This document shows, one piece after another, positions 1 to 15,000 of a DNA stretch of 64,000 nucleotides. Position numbers and translations under genes: made by a program. This stretch comes from Ixodes scapularis (lineage: Eukaryota; Arthropoda; Arachnida; Ixodida; Ixodidae). Positions within the stretch are counted from its first letter, which is position 1. Each line of letters begins with the position of its first letter. The notes below the pieces were generated by a model. That model was not told the DNA's origin, did no database searches, and saw only the letters and a program-made list of their open reading frames with translations. The stretch is taken from the NCBI RefSeq assembly GCF_016920785.2, contig NW_024609846.1, forward strand, positions 89,430,570-89,494,569. The letters run 5' to 3'.

Positions 1-71
1 TCATGGGAGATCCGACCGGGCAGTTGAACTCCGCGGCAAACTCGGGCGTGTTGGACGTGGGACCGATGACC
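1..71 (-). CDS. Neprilysin-like gene, last exon (partial, cut by window edge)
   Basis: Acceptor GTGTAG, then a base completing Arg, then VIGPTSNTPEFAAEFNCPVG and SPM running off the window. This is the penultimate conserved M13 block. About ten codons including the usual CxxW end should lie to the left. The intron upstream is 15.9 kb. Confidence 0.92.
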
Positions 72-3000
72 CTACACAGCACATTGAACGTATGGTTGCA
101 GCAATTTGTGAGTTAATAGTATATATTGGCGACGTGCGCGACCGAAAGCGTCGCTGTGGTAGGGCTTCAACGATTGGCCCAAAAGCTGACTATGACGTCG
201 GAAAGGGTATACCATCGACGGAAATAAGAAGAATGAAAGAACTTTAATTTGGACGGTGTTGGCAGTGTTGCTTCGAGAGCGCAATGATTTCAGGCTTCCA
301 CCATGCTATTTACAAACACCATCGAACTTGTTGTTCGCAAGGTAATGACGTCACAAGGGGGAACCATAAGAGGGCGCCACCAAAACATCTCGCCGCGAAT
401 AGATCAACTCATTGTTGATAAATAAGCATATGGTCAAGTGAAAACCGTTGGTCTGCTAAAAACACCTAGAAGAACTGAGGCCTGCGAACAGCCTCCTCTT
501 TTACAACGAAGCTTTTTATGACAAGGGTTCCGTGAATTTCTCGTGTGCAGTGACTAAAAACTCCACGCTCACATCGCCGCACGCGCTGCACGCGCACGCC
601 TTCCCCGTATAAAAGATTCGAAGTAAATGACCAAAATAAAGCGTTGACGAACGCGCGTGGAAGATGCCATTTGTTTTAGGCTTTTGCTTTAGAACAGCTA
701 CTGCTGCAGACGCCGGCGCCGCACGCGCATACCTTCACCGTATAAACGATCCGAAGTAAATAACCAGAATAAAGCGTTTACGAACGCGCGTGCATGATAG
801 GCTTTTGCTTAAGAACAGTTAGTGCTGCAGACGCTGGCACGTGCGGCGCGTGGAACACCATTCCCTGCATTCTCCTTGATGCTTAGGTAATTTAGCAATA
901 AGTCTGTTCAGTAGATCAGTTATCAATAGGCACCATTTTCAATATCAGTAAACTCTCAGGTAGATAAGAAATGTTTCTCAAAGATTTCCCGCTGTGTGAC
1001 CCGCACCGGCCTCGCACCGCACCCTCTTTTTCGTGGTTCCAAGCGTTTGCGTGCCTATAGTTCCCTTTCCTCTCGCTCTCCAGGGGTGGCGGTCCCTCGC
1101 GCGTGTCTAGTTTCCTCCGGCTCCTCGGGGCGGGTCTGTGTCTTGTGCTAAAAAGCTTCGCAAGTCATCCACATTCTCAGAGTGGAATGGCTCATGATTT
1201 TTTCCATGGAACGTCATCGCAGTTGGATGGCGCCAACTCGGACATTGGACACGAGCCCGATGCCGTGCGTCTTTCGACACGTGATTGGACACGAGGCCCA
1301 GCGGACTGGTGACGCAGCACTCGTGCCCAACCTGTGTCTTTGCTAAATCTCTGTTATGACGTCAAACTTTAAACACTATTGGCGACGAGTTGTTTTCGTG
1401 GTTTTCTTTTATGGTACATATCTGGGACGTCACGACCAGGATTTTAGATGGCCAGTGACAATTGTAATTGTGTCTGTAAAAAGCACGGTGAAACCTTACA
1501 ATTATCGCGTCCTAAAACCAACACCATCAAAGTGACAGTCTAATGTCCCTCTTACTTTCATTTGCGAAAGTAAAATTCATCATGCTCAAGACGTTACAAA
1601 CATAAATGTTAATGCATGAGCCCTTGACAGGTGGCGCCGCCGGCGCAAAATGCGCAGTGACTGTAGTCACTAGATGGCACAGGAGGCAACTGCTCATTCC
1701 CTCTGTCGGCTAATTTTTATCCCCAAGGTGCGACTCATGGGGGAAACCTACTTTTTGGACGGGAGAGACGTCCATCACTCAGTCAACATTCAGGCTGGCT
1801 CTCGGGAGGAAAATCGAGGCCCGATACGCCGGACGGTTCGACCGAAAGCAGACATAGCTGTATGAGAGCCCTCTGTAGGGAGTAGCCTCCACCACCGCAA
1901 CTGGACACCAGTACAGTATGGTACCCCGAGCCGTTGTCTATTTTAACTCGGGTTTGGTTCGCCGATCGGGCCACCGTCTTATGACAAGTTGCGGTCGTAA
2001 CAACGTCATGCGGAGCGTTTGCCCAATCGTGAAGGGCTGACCACAGCCACGCTTGTAGTCGAGCACGTAGTCAATGGGTGATATTGGTACTGCACGTATG
2101 TAGAGGGGTCGCTCTGGTTTACAGTTTCAGCACCCTGAACTACTTTTGCACGAGCGTGCGTGCTCAGCAGGCCCCCTCAAAGCGCGGAGCTCGCTCTGGT
2201 AGCATGTGCTACGCTTAAATTGCCCAATGCCCACAATTCGCGCGTGAAATGCGGGGAAATCGTCACCGCCGGTGAAGTGGCGTTGAGGATGTGAGTTCGT
2301 GCATAAGGCTGTGCGGAGCGCAAATTCGTCTTTAAATTGTCTGGACTTGGCGGTACGCTTGCGCCGTGCCTGCCTCTTGCACAGGGGTTGCGGTAATGTC
2401 AGAACGCCGATCTCTGATTGACCCTGATTGGACGGCCAGTGGGTAGACCTCAGTGCTAGCTGCCTCGAGGTTTACCCACTATTATTCCAATCGAAGTCAA
2501 TCAAAGCTAGGCCTTCTGAGGTCAACGCAACCCCCGCGCAAAAAGCAAACTAACTTGCACTCAGCATAGGTGAGGAAATCAAACTCTAGTGGCATTTTGA
2601 GCACCTTATTTTTGACAGAGCTCGTTGTTAAACCAACGCAAGGCCCGTGGACTGGATTGTTTACGTCATCTTCGTCGATCGAGATCAAGGCAGAGATTGA
2701 ACAAGTTCCGCGTCAGCGTTCTACTGGACCACCTTTTCGATCGGTCCTTTGCTGACTGAACACGAGCCTCAGCCGAACGTTGTCGCAGCGTTCATCTACG
2801 TCAGCCAAGCGCTGCGCCAGAAGCACAAACAAATAATTCATGACCTTGTCCCCATAGGCTTATGGCGAATTCCACTGGGCGTTTCGGAGCGCGCCGGGAT
2901 CAGTTGACCAGATCCGGACGGGAGTACAGGATCCGAACGGGGTCGCGCCGCCTACGGATCCCCAATGGAACAGGACCACTGCTCCGCGATCGGCGGATGC

Positions 3001-6000
3001 CTCCCCGTCATTCAACTGCCCGGGAATCCCCTTTGCGCGGCCGCTGCGGTCGTTTCGAAGACGTTGTCGCAATCGCGGCGCTAACACGTGTTCGACGCAC
3101 GAGCGGCAGGAATGGCTCAGGCGCTTCTAGCAAAGATTGCCGGAATGCCCGTAGCGCGGCAAATACTTTCTCTTCTCCTTCCTGGAAAACGAACCGGCTG
3201 TTACAAATTCTTCTGATGCCGAGACAATCTAGGAGCCCAGCCCGCGACGTGGTTCTTCTTCTTCTGAGGCGAGATGGGCGAGATCATGCGAGATGCCCCA
3301 CGAGAAAGGAAGTCACGTGTGTGCGGCGAGGGCTGACCCGGCTGGCTTCCGACTGATGGCGAATTCCACTGGGCGTTTTGGAGCGCGCCGGGATCAGTCG
3401 ACCAGATCCGGATTGGAGCACAAGATCCGAACGGGGTCGCGCCGCCTACGGATCCCCAGGGGAACATGACCAGTGCTCCGGGATCCGCGGATGCCTTCCC
3501 GTCATTCAACTGCCCGGGAATCCCCTTTTCGCGGCCGCCGCGATCGTTTCGAAGACGTTTTCGCTACGCGGCGCTAACACGTGTTCGACGCACGAGTGGC
3601 AGGAATGGCTCAGGCGCTTCTAGCAAGGATTGCCGGAATGCCCATAGCGCGGCAAATACCTTCTCTTCTCCTTCCTGGAAAACGAACCGGCTGTCGAGCC
3701 AACGGGTAAGCAAGCGGCCATTATGAATTCTTGTGATGTCGAGACAGTCTAGGAGCCCAGACCGCGACGTGCTTCTTCTTCTGAGGCGAGATGCCCCACG
3801 AGAAAAGAAGTCACGTGTGTGCGCCGAGGGTTGGCCCGGCTGGCTTCCGGTTAAATCGGCCGAAATCGTAGGAGCGACTTTTCGCGTGGCGAATTCCACG
3901 GGTCGTTTTGGAGCGCGCCGGGATCGACTTTTCCGGAGCGAGCCTATTTCACTGGGGGCGATCGGGATCGAGACGAACGTGTTCCACTGGTCGTTTTGGA
4001 TTAGCTCCCGCTCCAGATCTCGATCTGGATCCGAGAAAAGTCGCTCCCCCGATTTTGGCGGATTCAACCAGAAGCCAGCCGGGTCAGCCCTCGGCGCACA
4101 CACGTGACTTCCTTTCTCGCGGGCATCTCGCCTGACCTCGCCTCATAAGAAATGGTAATGGCCGCTTGCTTACCCCTTGGCTCGACAGCCGGTTCGTTTT
4201 CCAGGAAGGAGAAGAGAAGGTATTTTCCGCGCTACGGGCATTCCGGCAATCTTTACTAGACGCTCCTGAGCCATTCCTGCCGCTCGTGCGTCGAACACGT
4301 GTTAGTGCCGCGATTGCGAAAACGTTGATGCTTGGAACTTGGAACCAGCCTCTACCAGACACCTGGTTTGTTTCAAAAATACCCAGGACGTTTTGGGGCA
4401 ATGAATCGATCACATAGCAGGCGGTAGACAAGTAGACAGCGTTGAAAAATATTTATTCCACCGATTGTTCTGAAGGCCGATGGTGTCGGTGTCGCAGTTT
4501 TGAAGCACTGTCAGTTCAGCTCAACACCACGTTACAAAAGACGGTTTGGGGTACTGCCGGTGCTAACGCAGTTTCACAGTAGAAATAGGAATTGCATGAA
4601 AGAACTGGACAGAAACACTTTATACGGTGGCGTAAATGCCGAACATATATCAGCGATGTCACTTTCCTCTGCTTTGTCAGCGAATGAAGAACATCTCGAT
4701 AAAATAAAGAGCGGAAAATACTCCCCGTGTCAAGTTTTCTAATTACAGTCACTGGTTGATGTCGTACCGTGGTAACTCCCGGCCCTTCGAACGCGCTAGC
4801 ACTTTGTAGAGTCACATTTCCAGCGATTCCGCGCCGCACACGAACGAAGGTAAACAATCAAGATGGCGGAGTGTTCCCCGTGTTGTCCCCGCCGTCAGCG
4901 CGGTGTGACAGGGTTGTCGGACAACAAATCGGGCAACACTGTTGCCGGGCGGCAGCAACATGTTGCCCGACTGTTGTTGTTGCCGCGATGTGACAGGGTC
5001 GCCGGCAACACGACTTCCCCGTGTTGCCGGATAGAGTTGTCCAACTGTGCGACAGGGCCTTCACCCCTTGGCTCGACAGCCGGTTCGTTTTCCAGGAAAG
5101 AGAAGGGAAGGTATTTGCCGAGCGCTACGGGCATTGCGGCAATCTTTGCTAGAAGCTCCTGAGCCATTCCTGCCGCTCGCGCGTCGAACACGTGTTAGCA
5201 CCGCGATTGCGAAAACGTCTTCGAAACGACCGCGGCGGTCGCGGAAATGGGATTCCCCGGCAGTTGAATCACATGAAGGCAAGTGCCGATCCTAGAGCAG
5301 TGGTCATGTTCCACGGGGGATCCATCGCCGGCGCGACCCCGTTCGGATTGTGAGCTCCATTCCGAATCTGGTCAACTGATCCCGGCGCGCTCCAAAACAC
5401 CCAGTGGAATTCGCCATCGGATCCAGATTGAGATCTGGAGCGGGAGCTAATCCAAAACGACCAGTGAAACATGTCGGTCTCAATCCCGATCGCCCAGTTA
5501 AATAGGCTCGCTCCAGAAAAGTCGATCTCGGCGCGCTCCAAAACGACCAGTGGAATTCGCCATGAATCCGCCGAAATCGTGGGAGCGACTTTTCTCGGAT
5601 CCAGATCGAGATCTGGAGCGAGACCTAATCCAAAACGACCAGTGAAACACGTCGGTCTCGATCCCGATCGCCAAGTGAAATAGGCTCGCTCCAGAAAAGT
5701 CGATCCCGGCGCGCTCCAAAACGACCAGTGGAATTCGCCATTAGTTCCTAACAGCGGCTATAAGCTCGCGATGGTGAGATCCCCTCTTCAATAGACATTT
5801 ATCATTTACAGGTAAATACATATGACACAAACCACCAAGCGTATGAAACACGTTTTGCGAGCAAGAGGCATCGAGAATAACATGCACGTGACCAGGCTGT
5901 TTGCACGCCTGCTGGCACCTGAACACCATGACCCGTGGCATTTTTTAATTATGAAACTATAAAAGCGCTTCGGAAAGCTTTAGATGTTCTTCATGCCGTC

Positions 6001-9000
6001 GCTGAGGCTTTGTCGTCTATCAGCTCGAAGTCTCTTGACACTGGCCATCCTTTCCGGCTAGCGAGCTCTCTCAGGCGAGGAAAATGCGTCACGGAGCACG
6101 ATTCGCACTAGCATTGCACGTGGCGTCTCACTGTGCAGTCTGCTGCTATACGCCGCCCGTGGGCACCGCACATAATGTTCCCCCTTTAACGGAACACGGA
6201 GCGTGCCTTTTATTCGGGAGCATTAATTTTCAACTGGTTCGGGGAGTTTTTATTTCATCGCGACACGAATTGCGCAGCCGTCTGCCCAAGCGGACTGGCA
6301 TGCAAATGGAGGGTGAAGCATGCCCGGTAGGGTCTTCATTCACTCTTGTAAGTCGGCGAGGCCGTGGACGATAAACCTTCGTCTGTTCGCCTAAAGTTGC
6401 GAGAAATACACGCGCGTGCGCATGGCCCTTCTCGCGAAGGTCCAGTACAAACAAATAAGAAATCAAACCCTTGGGAATATATAAGCCAGGGCGTCCTTTG
6501 CCAGAACTGCTACCCTTCAACAACGCCGCAACCGGCTAAAGCCTGATTCACATGGTGCGATTTTCTTCTGCGAAACCGGTGAAGTGATGAACCGCACTTG
6601 CGAAATTTCGCGTTTCCTTTCACATTGATTGAGAGCATATGCGATTTTCCGCACTTGCGAAGCACATGGTTGGAACCCTTGAATTCGTTTGACGATATTA
6701 ATTTCGATATTTAACAAAATGATGAAATTTTCAGATTTATTTATTAGTTTCTGGTAAAAAGTACGCCGTATACTTATATTTAGGGCCGATTCAGAGGTTT
6801 GCATCGACTGCATTCGCATGAACGAAAACAACGAGTACGACGAATGCGACAAGGACACCGGTAGAGCCACAGCTCATAACTGCTTGAGGAAGCTAGTTGT
6901 TGCGTTGCTTGGCATGTCGCGCAAGGCGAACAGTTGTCCCGGTGGCTTCGTCACGTGGACGATGTTCCATAATAGAGAGTTTTAGTAGATCGTTCCCATG
7001 ACTCCGATAACGATATCCCGATACTCCGCCACCGCCTCCCTTGCGCATGCATAGTATCGTTATCGGGGCTATCGGAGGTATCGGAACGATCTACTAAAAC
7101 TCTCTATTGAAAGAGGGCATGTAGCAGCGCGTCTTGACTTTCATAGAGCATGATGGCCGCTACTCTAGATGACGACGAGTTCAGACTGCTCTTTTGAAAA
7201 GGAATACCTACTTCTGCGGAAAAAAACTCCTGCACCTAGACGGCAGCCCGCGGTGATGGTGGGTCAGGCCGTGCTGGCAAAACAGAGCCAAAGAATCGGA
7301 GTTTTACTCATTGGTAAGTCGACTTGTGCTTTTCTGTGAGCAGGTTTCTGGAATATTTTTTCTCTGCAGACCCTCTTTATGCTGCACAGCGACCCGGAGC
7401 AGTTTCGAAGAAATTACCGGATAATGCCGAACGCCTTCGAAAGACTCCACGCTCGCCTGGAAACAAAGCTTACGAAGCAATATGTCGTCAGAGAGCCCAT
7501 TTCGTCGCGGGTGCGGCTTGCTATCACTTTGAGGTAAAATGGTATTCTCTTTAAACTTCAATGTTTGGAGTGAATACGAGGTGCAATTAAACTGGTTTAT
7601 ATGGCGAACTCATAACTAGTTTCTCGGCTTCCAGACATTAATGTACACACCAATGTTTTGTTTTATTCAGGTACCTGTAATCGGCAACGTCAATGCAGGA
7701 TCTTGCACTGCAATTCAAGGTTGGAGTGTCAACAGGGGCATCCATCGTGCATCAGAGATGTCCGTATATATGAAAGGTGCTTCGCCCAAAACACATGAAG
7801 GTAAGCAAAGAAATCTGATTTCGTTTTTGGTAACTTGTGGAAAAGAGGACGGTTTCACATGGAGCGATTTTAGTTGCGATTTCGCAGTTGCGACGGCGCT
7901 TTTGCGGCAAACGGGCAGGTTCAATGCGATTATGAAATAATCGGAGCTGCGTCAATTGTCAAACATCTTTCGAGACGTCACCAGCGCCGCTGCGACGGTA
8001 CGAAAAGACAGCCAATAAAAACGCGCCTCATCCAAAACCAACCGTATCCTTAGTGTCGCATGCATGCTGTGAAAGAGTCGCTGGCGTCTCGTAACGAAAA
8101 AAACACTTGAAAATGGAGGTAGTATTCCGGTCGTGTGGTATTCACTGGGGGCCATATCTTGCGCCGGTTGCTGTTGAGAGCACGTGCTGTTAGTGAATTC
8201 GCACAACGCTTCTGCATCGTATATTTCACACCGTCAAGATTGTTTATCTTTGCCAGCAGTACGTAGCAGTTCTTTTTGAGCTTTAGCTGCGATTAATGCG
8301 CGCCAATACGGCGTCCACTAAATACCGCCTTTAAAGATGTAGATCATTACGAACAGCAAGACTCACAGTGGTGGTCTTGAGAAAGTGATGAATTCAAGTC
8401 CCCCTCCCCCCCCCCCCCCCCCCCCCCCCTCCTGCCCCGGTGTACTTTTTCTACACACTACCAAACCACGGAATCATCCAAAATTCTAAATCAGGGGGTG
8501 TTGCAATTATTCGGGGGGGGGGGGGGGGGGCTGTTGGGAAAGGGTGGCCTTAGGTCTAGATGCATTGGTGAAGAAATTTGAGGGGTGTCACCCCATCCTG
8601 GAGATAAATAGGGGGGTGTTGGAAGGGGCTGGCTTTAGGTTTATATACACTGCTTAAGACATTCTGGGGGGGGGGGGGGGGGGGGGGAAGGGGGGTGTCA
8701 CACCCCACCTGGAGATAATTATGGAAGTCGGGTGTACAAATCACTGCAGAAAACTCGTCCTTTGCAGCTGCTCCTAACTATTCGCAGCCGAAACATCTAA
8801 ATGAATCATGTTGAAAGCTGTAATGTCAAAAATGGTTTCTCAAAAAGTTTACACTACAGAGAGCCATTGATTTATGATTATAGGGACGAACTTGGGAAGA
8901 GAGGGCTGCAGACCTGAGGATGTTGAGGGCCCCAATGCTATTACTGCGCCACCTTCGAAAGACGGAGTCACACATTACGCATCCTACGAATACAGTTTGC

Positions 9001-12000
9001 AGACAAATAGTAATTTGAGGCACCGCAGCATCCCTGCTTTGTATGTCGCACGGCAACCAATGAAAGAAGCAGCCTGGCACGCGGCTTATGAAACACAGAT
9101 GCGTCAGTGAGTCGCGTTCGATCGATGTCTGCAGACTGTTTTTTGTCTTTTGTATAAGCAGTCTGACACCGGCCTGACTTGGGCATAATATGATAGCTTA
9201 CAAAAGTAAGTGGTAGGTGCCTGGAGCTGGGCTAGTTGGCTAAACATGCTTCTGAAAGTTTCCAGCTGAACGTAGAAAAAACGAAGCGAGGGAGAAAAAA
9301 AAAAAGACACAGCTTTTCAGATTCAGTTACAAAAGTATTCGCAATTGTTAAGCGTCAACAAGTATTTCTCATTTCTGAGGATGCACTTATTACCAGTATT
9401 ACTATAGGTAAAGATTACACGAACGGCTTTTAAATAACAACGTAAAACCATGTGTGAACTTTGTGCTGTACTTTGAGCTCCCATCAAGAATCACAGACCA
9501 AGAGAAATTGCCAAGGGCTTTGAGACAGGGCGGAATTTTCTTCATTGTGTGGGGAACGTTGACGGAAGACACGGACATATCGAAGCCCTTGCCGACTCTG
9601 GAAGCCTGTACTATAACTACAAGGTGCTGTTTATGGGTCTACAAGTTTACTTTAACACATATCATGTTTTGCAAGAGCGCATGAAGTGACGTAACATTAG
9701 GCTTTTCAGGGTAACCTACTCTATAGTGCTGATGGCCGTCGTGGACAGCAAGTCGAGGTTTATGGCCACAGACTCTGAAGCGTATGGCCACCAAAGTGAT
9801 GGTGGCGTCTTCAAGGCATCAAGGATAGGACAGTGCCTCAGTCAAGCTGCCTTGAATTGCCCACCACAAAATCTGCTGCCATCTTCCCATGTTATCACCG
9901 CGTCCGTCTTCGTTGGAGACGAGGCATTTTAACTGAGGTCGGACTTTCTGAGGCCCCGTCCTGGTTGATACCTCAGCGATTATCTAAACATATTCAACTA
10001 TCGACTGTGTAGAGCGAGGTAACCTTTAGAATTGTTGCACTTGCATTATAATAACAAAAATCACAGTGTTGTCTTTGTCCCATTTCCAGAAGGGGCGTCC
10101 AGAACGCATTCGAGATTTTGGCTACTAGATTTTGCATCTTCCGCAGGCCAATCGACCTCCTCCCAGACCACGCCACTGGAGTCGTCCGCGCAGCTTGTGT
10201 ACTGCACAACTACCCACAAGACGACAAGTTGCACATGCTAAATGCCAATGCTGATTGAAGTCGACCACTTCGGCAACATCGTTGATGGCCGGTGGCGCAA
10301 GAAGGTCTCTCGACAGACAAACGCGTTGCTCTGCCTACCGAGGCTGAGATTACGGCACGTCGACGAATCTGTCCGAAAATGCAAACACAGTCCGCCACCG
10401 CATTGAGAGAGCTGTACTGCAGGTACTTTGTAAAGGAAGCTGCAGTGTCATGGCAAAGGAACCGCACTGGACTGAAATCCTAAGTAGTGTCTGCAGTATG
10501 GTGACAAATCACAAAGTTTTCAAGTTTTTGTGTGGTGAGGATCGTCTACCTCTTTTCGGTGGAACAGGGAGCTGTGGCCACCATTACAACAATATTCTGC
10601 CGCTGCGAGTTCGCTACTTTTGAACGGGCGCTCTGGTGAGAGACGGCTTCCGTGTGAGGCCCACTAGGACTTTGAACATAGAAAGTGAAACATTTGTATT
10701 GTACCAAGACCGGTGCTACTGGAGGGGGATGAAATTAGGGACTCTCCCTGTTACATTTCTGGATTGTACATTGGGCTCCGCCCAAGTGGGTTCGAATCCC
10801 ATCCTCGTCGCCAGTTGTTACAGGTTTATATGTACAGAAGTATACACACAAAATGACGGAGCAAACGCGGCCCGCAGCCGAGATCGGCCTGCAGCATTCC
10901 AACTGTCCCGTGCCCGCTGCACGCTGTCCCACGAGGCGGCCGCCCGGTACGTGGCGCTAGCTGCTGCCACAACACCCCCTGTTCATGTACGCTCTTAAAG
11001 GAGCGATGCAACAATTTTTGTACTTTGCGCAAATACCGCTTAAAACGGATCCCTAACGTTAATGACCTATGAAACACGCGTTCGTTTTTCACCCCACGCA
11101 GTAGAAGTCCCAGAAAAAAATTTAAGAAAAACGAGCAGCGTTCACCCCCTCAACTCGCAGCCAGAACAAGCGGCCACGTGATCTGGAGCCGATTATATGC
11201 CTCCAGTGTTGATCATAGCCACGCGCTGGGGTTGGCAAAGCGCAGGACACGCGCTGAGTTCCAGACATCGTTATGGCTCGGCTGTTGTCGTCGTTACAGC
11301 GATTGAACGCGGGCCACTACCCGAATGCTTCTCGAGCTAGCAATTGTCACGAGCCCGAGTCGAGTGCCCACGCAATGCTCGGGTCCAATCTATGAACCGC
11401 ATTCAAATATCGTCACTTGGGTGTACTGCGATCCCCGAGTTACGTCATCAAATTTTGCAAAGGAGAGATTGAATGAAAATGATCGCTTTTGTCCTTGAAA
11501 TTACACCGCAACAAAGGCGTTTCTTGGCCAGCGGCGTTGCGTGTGAGTATCCTTGAGTCCCAGGTGTGCCAGTAAGCTCGTGTCAAGCGAAAAACATTCC
11601 AATTGAATATCGTTGCACAGCTCCTTTAAAGGGGTACGGAAACCAAATTCTGGGCCCGTTTGCTCGAAGCGCTAACCGCGGCTAATGTTAGCCGCAGTAC
11701 CTAGGAGGGGGATTTTGAGATCACGTGACTGGCTCGGTAGGGATGCGGGGAAACATGGCGGTGCCCCAGTGAGTGAGCGCCGGTCGCTTTGGAACTAATA
11801 TGTCGTTGTAGCTGCAATATCGGGCGCGTTAGTCAGCAACGAATAATGCAGGAAGCTTTCGCTTTGCCTTACCTCACTTAAACCGCAAATCATGCGCAAT
11901 GACATCGCCGCATTTTTTAGGTAGTGTTTCGATTCTGGGCATTCCTAAGCCTAAATGAACGCGATAATTGTCGGCATAGCAACGTCTTTGGAAAGCGGAT

Positions 12001-15000
12001 TGTTGATAGCACACAAAAGCAGACAGCGTCCCGACAGACTTTTTCTAAATTATCTAAGCATCGCGAGGAAAACGCTGGAAGTGCAATTCTACGGTTCACG
12101 CGCGCTGGCCTTCCTCTTATAAAAGATTTGAAGTAAAAAATCATAATAAGGCGTTAACGAACGCGCGTGCAAGGCAAAATTTGTTTTATACTTTTTGCTT
12201 TAGAACGGTTACTACTGCAGACGCCAGCACGTGCGACGCGTGCAACTACAGTCGTAGCATGCACCTCGGTGCTTGGATAATTTAGAGAAAAGGTCTGTTG
12301 GGACGCCGTCTGCTTTTGTGTGCTATCAACAATCCGCTTTCCAAAGACGTTGCTATGCCGACAATTATCGCGTTCATTTAGGCTTAGGAATGCCCAGAAT
12401 CGAAACACTACCTAAAAAATGCGGCGATGTCATTGCGCATGATTTGCGGTTTAAGTGAGGTAAGGCAAAGCGAAAGCTTCCTGCATTATTCGTTGCTGAT
12501 TAACGCGCCCGATATTGCAGCTACAACGACATATTAGTTCCAAAGCGACCGGCGCTCACTCACTGGGGCACCGCCATGTTTCCCCGCATCCCTACCGAGC
12601 CAGTCACGTGATCTCAAAATCCCCCTCCTAGGTACTGCGGCTAACATTAGCCGCGGTTAGCGCTTCGAGCAAACGGGCCCTGGAGCTCATTTCTTTGTTT
12701 CAACACGACGCAGGTAGCAGCACAACCACAGAAACATAAATATTGCGCTAGAAAACGCAAGAAAACATATTTTAAAGTGAATTAAACGATAATCAAAAAC
12801 CACCTGGTAGTTGGTTATGAAGCTTCAATGGAATGTCGTGACGACAACATGCCTCTGAAAGCAGCGCCGCAGCGGTATGTCCGCTCACTGGTATAGATTG
12901 CCTAGGCCTGAACGCAATACCGAGGAGTCTTGGTGGAAAGAGCCAAAACGAAGTGAGCCACCTTGGTTTCAGCTCTCGCGCGACGTGCAAACGCGTACTT
13001 CGGTTGTTCTCAGGTTTGGTGCGCGTGCTGGCCCCGCGATATCTACAGCCCTTGGGTACTTCGACAAAGTGAGATTGTAACGCGTTGACGCCTCCAAGTG
13101 GCAAAACTCGTCACTACGGTACGCTTGGTCGTCCGAGGCATGATGACGTCAAGACGTCTGCCGGATCTCCCGAGATGCATCGCGCTCCTCCATGGCTGAT
13201 TTTGAAGCGCTCGCCAAAATCGCGGCATTTAGAGCATAAAATATAGCCATCTGCTCAAAATACGACCGTGCGATTATTCATTACAGGCTTAGCTGATCAT
13301 ATTGAACTCATTTCTTGATGTTTTCTCTATATTTCAAGTTTTGATTCCGTATCCCTTTAATGTGCTTAACTAGGGGTGGAGGTAATTTATACTCTGCCGC
13401 CCGTGGAGGAGTGACACAGTCCTCTGAGATCCTTGGTTGGATAAGTGGGACGAGTGTTTTCAGTGCACGTTCTGCAAGATCCTGAACTGAGGCGCAGTTC
13501 TTAAAAGGAAGCCGGAACACTTCTTAAAAAAATTAGATAGAGATTGATTCTAGCGTAGTTTTATCCCGTGGATATGAATATCGCGTTCGTTTTCCCCGAA
13601 GATGTAACTTAACGCGAGAAAACACGAAAAACCCCCGACCCGTTGTGGCGTCATAAGAGGGCCTTTCGGCCGCAAAGCTCGTGTCGCTCGAGGGCCGCGC
13701 ATGCAATCCCTAGCTTGCCAGGTGTATTCCCCCGTACTGGCACAAGTGTTAACATATTTTTCTGCCCTTCTTAAAAAAAAAAAATAGCAAGCGTACGCGT
13801 GCATAGCTTTGGTGGACGCTGCTGGAAGGAAGATTCCGAAAACTCCTTTTGTGGCGACACGCTCCTGGAAGGAGGGCCTTCGGCGGTACTTTGAAAATGA
13901 TTTTCTGCAACCTCCATGCCCCAAATTATAAAATAAATAATTTCGATATTCGAGATCCTGGAGGTGAAATGAAGACGACTTAAGTGTGTTTCCTCAAATA
14001 CAAAACCGCTTCAGCTTCCCTTTAACTTGGTGTGTGAGAGTTATTTGAGAAGTCTCCGAAGTATGTGCATTTAGGTGGTTCAGGTAGATCTGCAACGTGC
14101 TGGAGGTAGTGTAGTGTTGAGAGAGAGTGTGTTTGTACACGCCGAATAAGCGTAGCATCTGCCCTCTCTGCAGTGTGGGGTAGGCTTTAGGGGGTTATGT
14201 GGTTACGACGAAACTATAACAGAAGGCAAGGCGAGTTTCCTTCTCGTCGTGCCTTGCGTTGTAGCTTCCGGGTCACGTAGGGGTCGATTTCGTCTGGCCA
14301 TTGACAAGGTGTACTCGGATCGTCGGTTGCGTGCGTAGATGAGTAGGAGGCCTTGCAACACCGGCGCACAATGCAAATATTTGCCTTTTGGCGCCGGTGC
14401 ACTCCAGCAACGTGTTATGTTCCTCTTTATTCATATTTGATGTCTGCCAAAAAGGTGAGCCTGTACTTGATTTTTTTTTCTTTTGTAATTGCATCTTTTT
14501 TGTGTTTTGTTAGTTGTTATCTTTCAACATTTAAAGCCCGCAATAAAAAATCAATTCCTGAATCACCCCTGCATCATGTCATCTGTCTAGTTCATTTCCA
14601 CCCCGGACCTATTGCCTGCAAATCAGTCTTTTTTTTTTGTAGAAAATGGGTTGTGGTCTTTGCCTCTTTTACGGACAAACTGGCGGACACTTTTTGTGGC
14701 AGGTATAGCCCAAAGTAGATCGACAGAGTACTGGCTGATTCCCCACAGGATGAGGTGCTATTTTACTGTTTTCGTTGAACCTACGCTGCCCAATCGGGTC
14801 TTTACTTAACACAGAATGCGTTTTATCGACCGAGTTTCATGAAATGAACGACACGCTGGACGTGCAAAACACATTCTCTACTTCCTCAATGTAGCTCAGC
14901 ATGAACAAGCTAACGTAAATATTTACCTTTTTTTAATTCAAACAATATTAGCGATTGCGAACATGACAAAAACACTGAAGATAAAGGAAACGACATAAAT

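Noticed and set aside
586..845. CRISPR-like or satellite array
   Set aside because: Only two diverged units of 137 bp with no spacers; the organism is eukaryotic.
2862..4135. Several 75-179 codon frames on both strands
   Set aside because: They repeat the same peptides in direct and inverted copies of a MITE and change with copy number.
11917..12408. Identical peptide beginning MFRFWAFLSLNERDN on plus and minus strands
   Set aside because: It is the two arms of a palindrome, not two genes.
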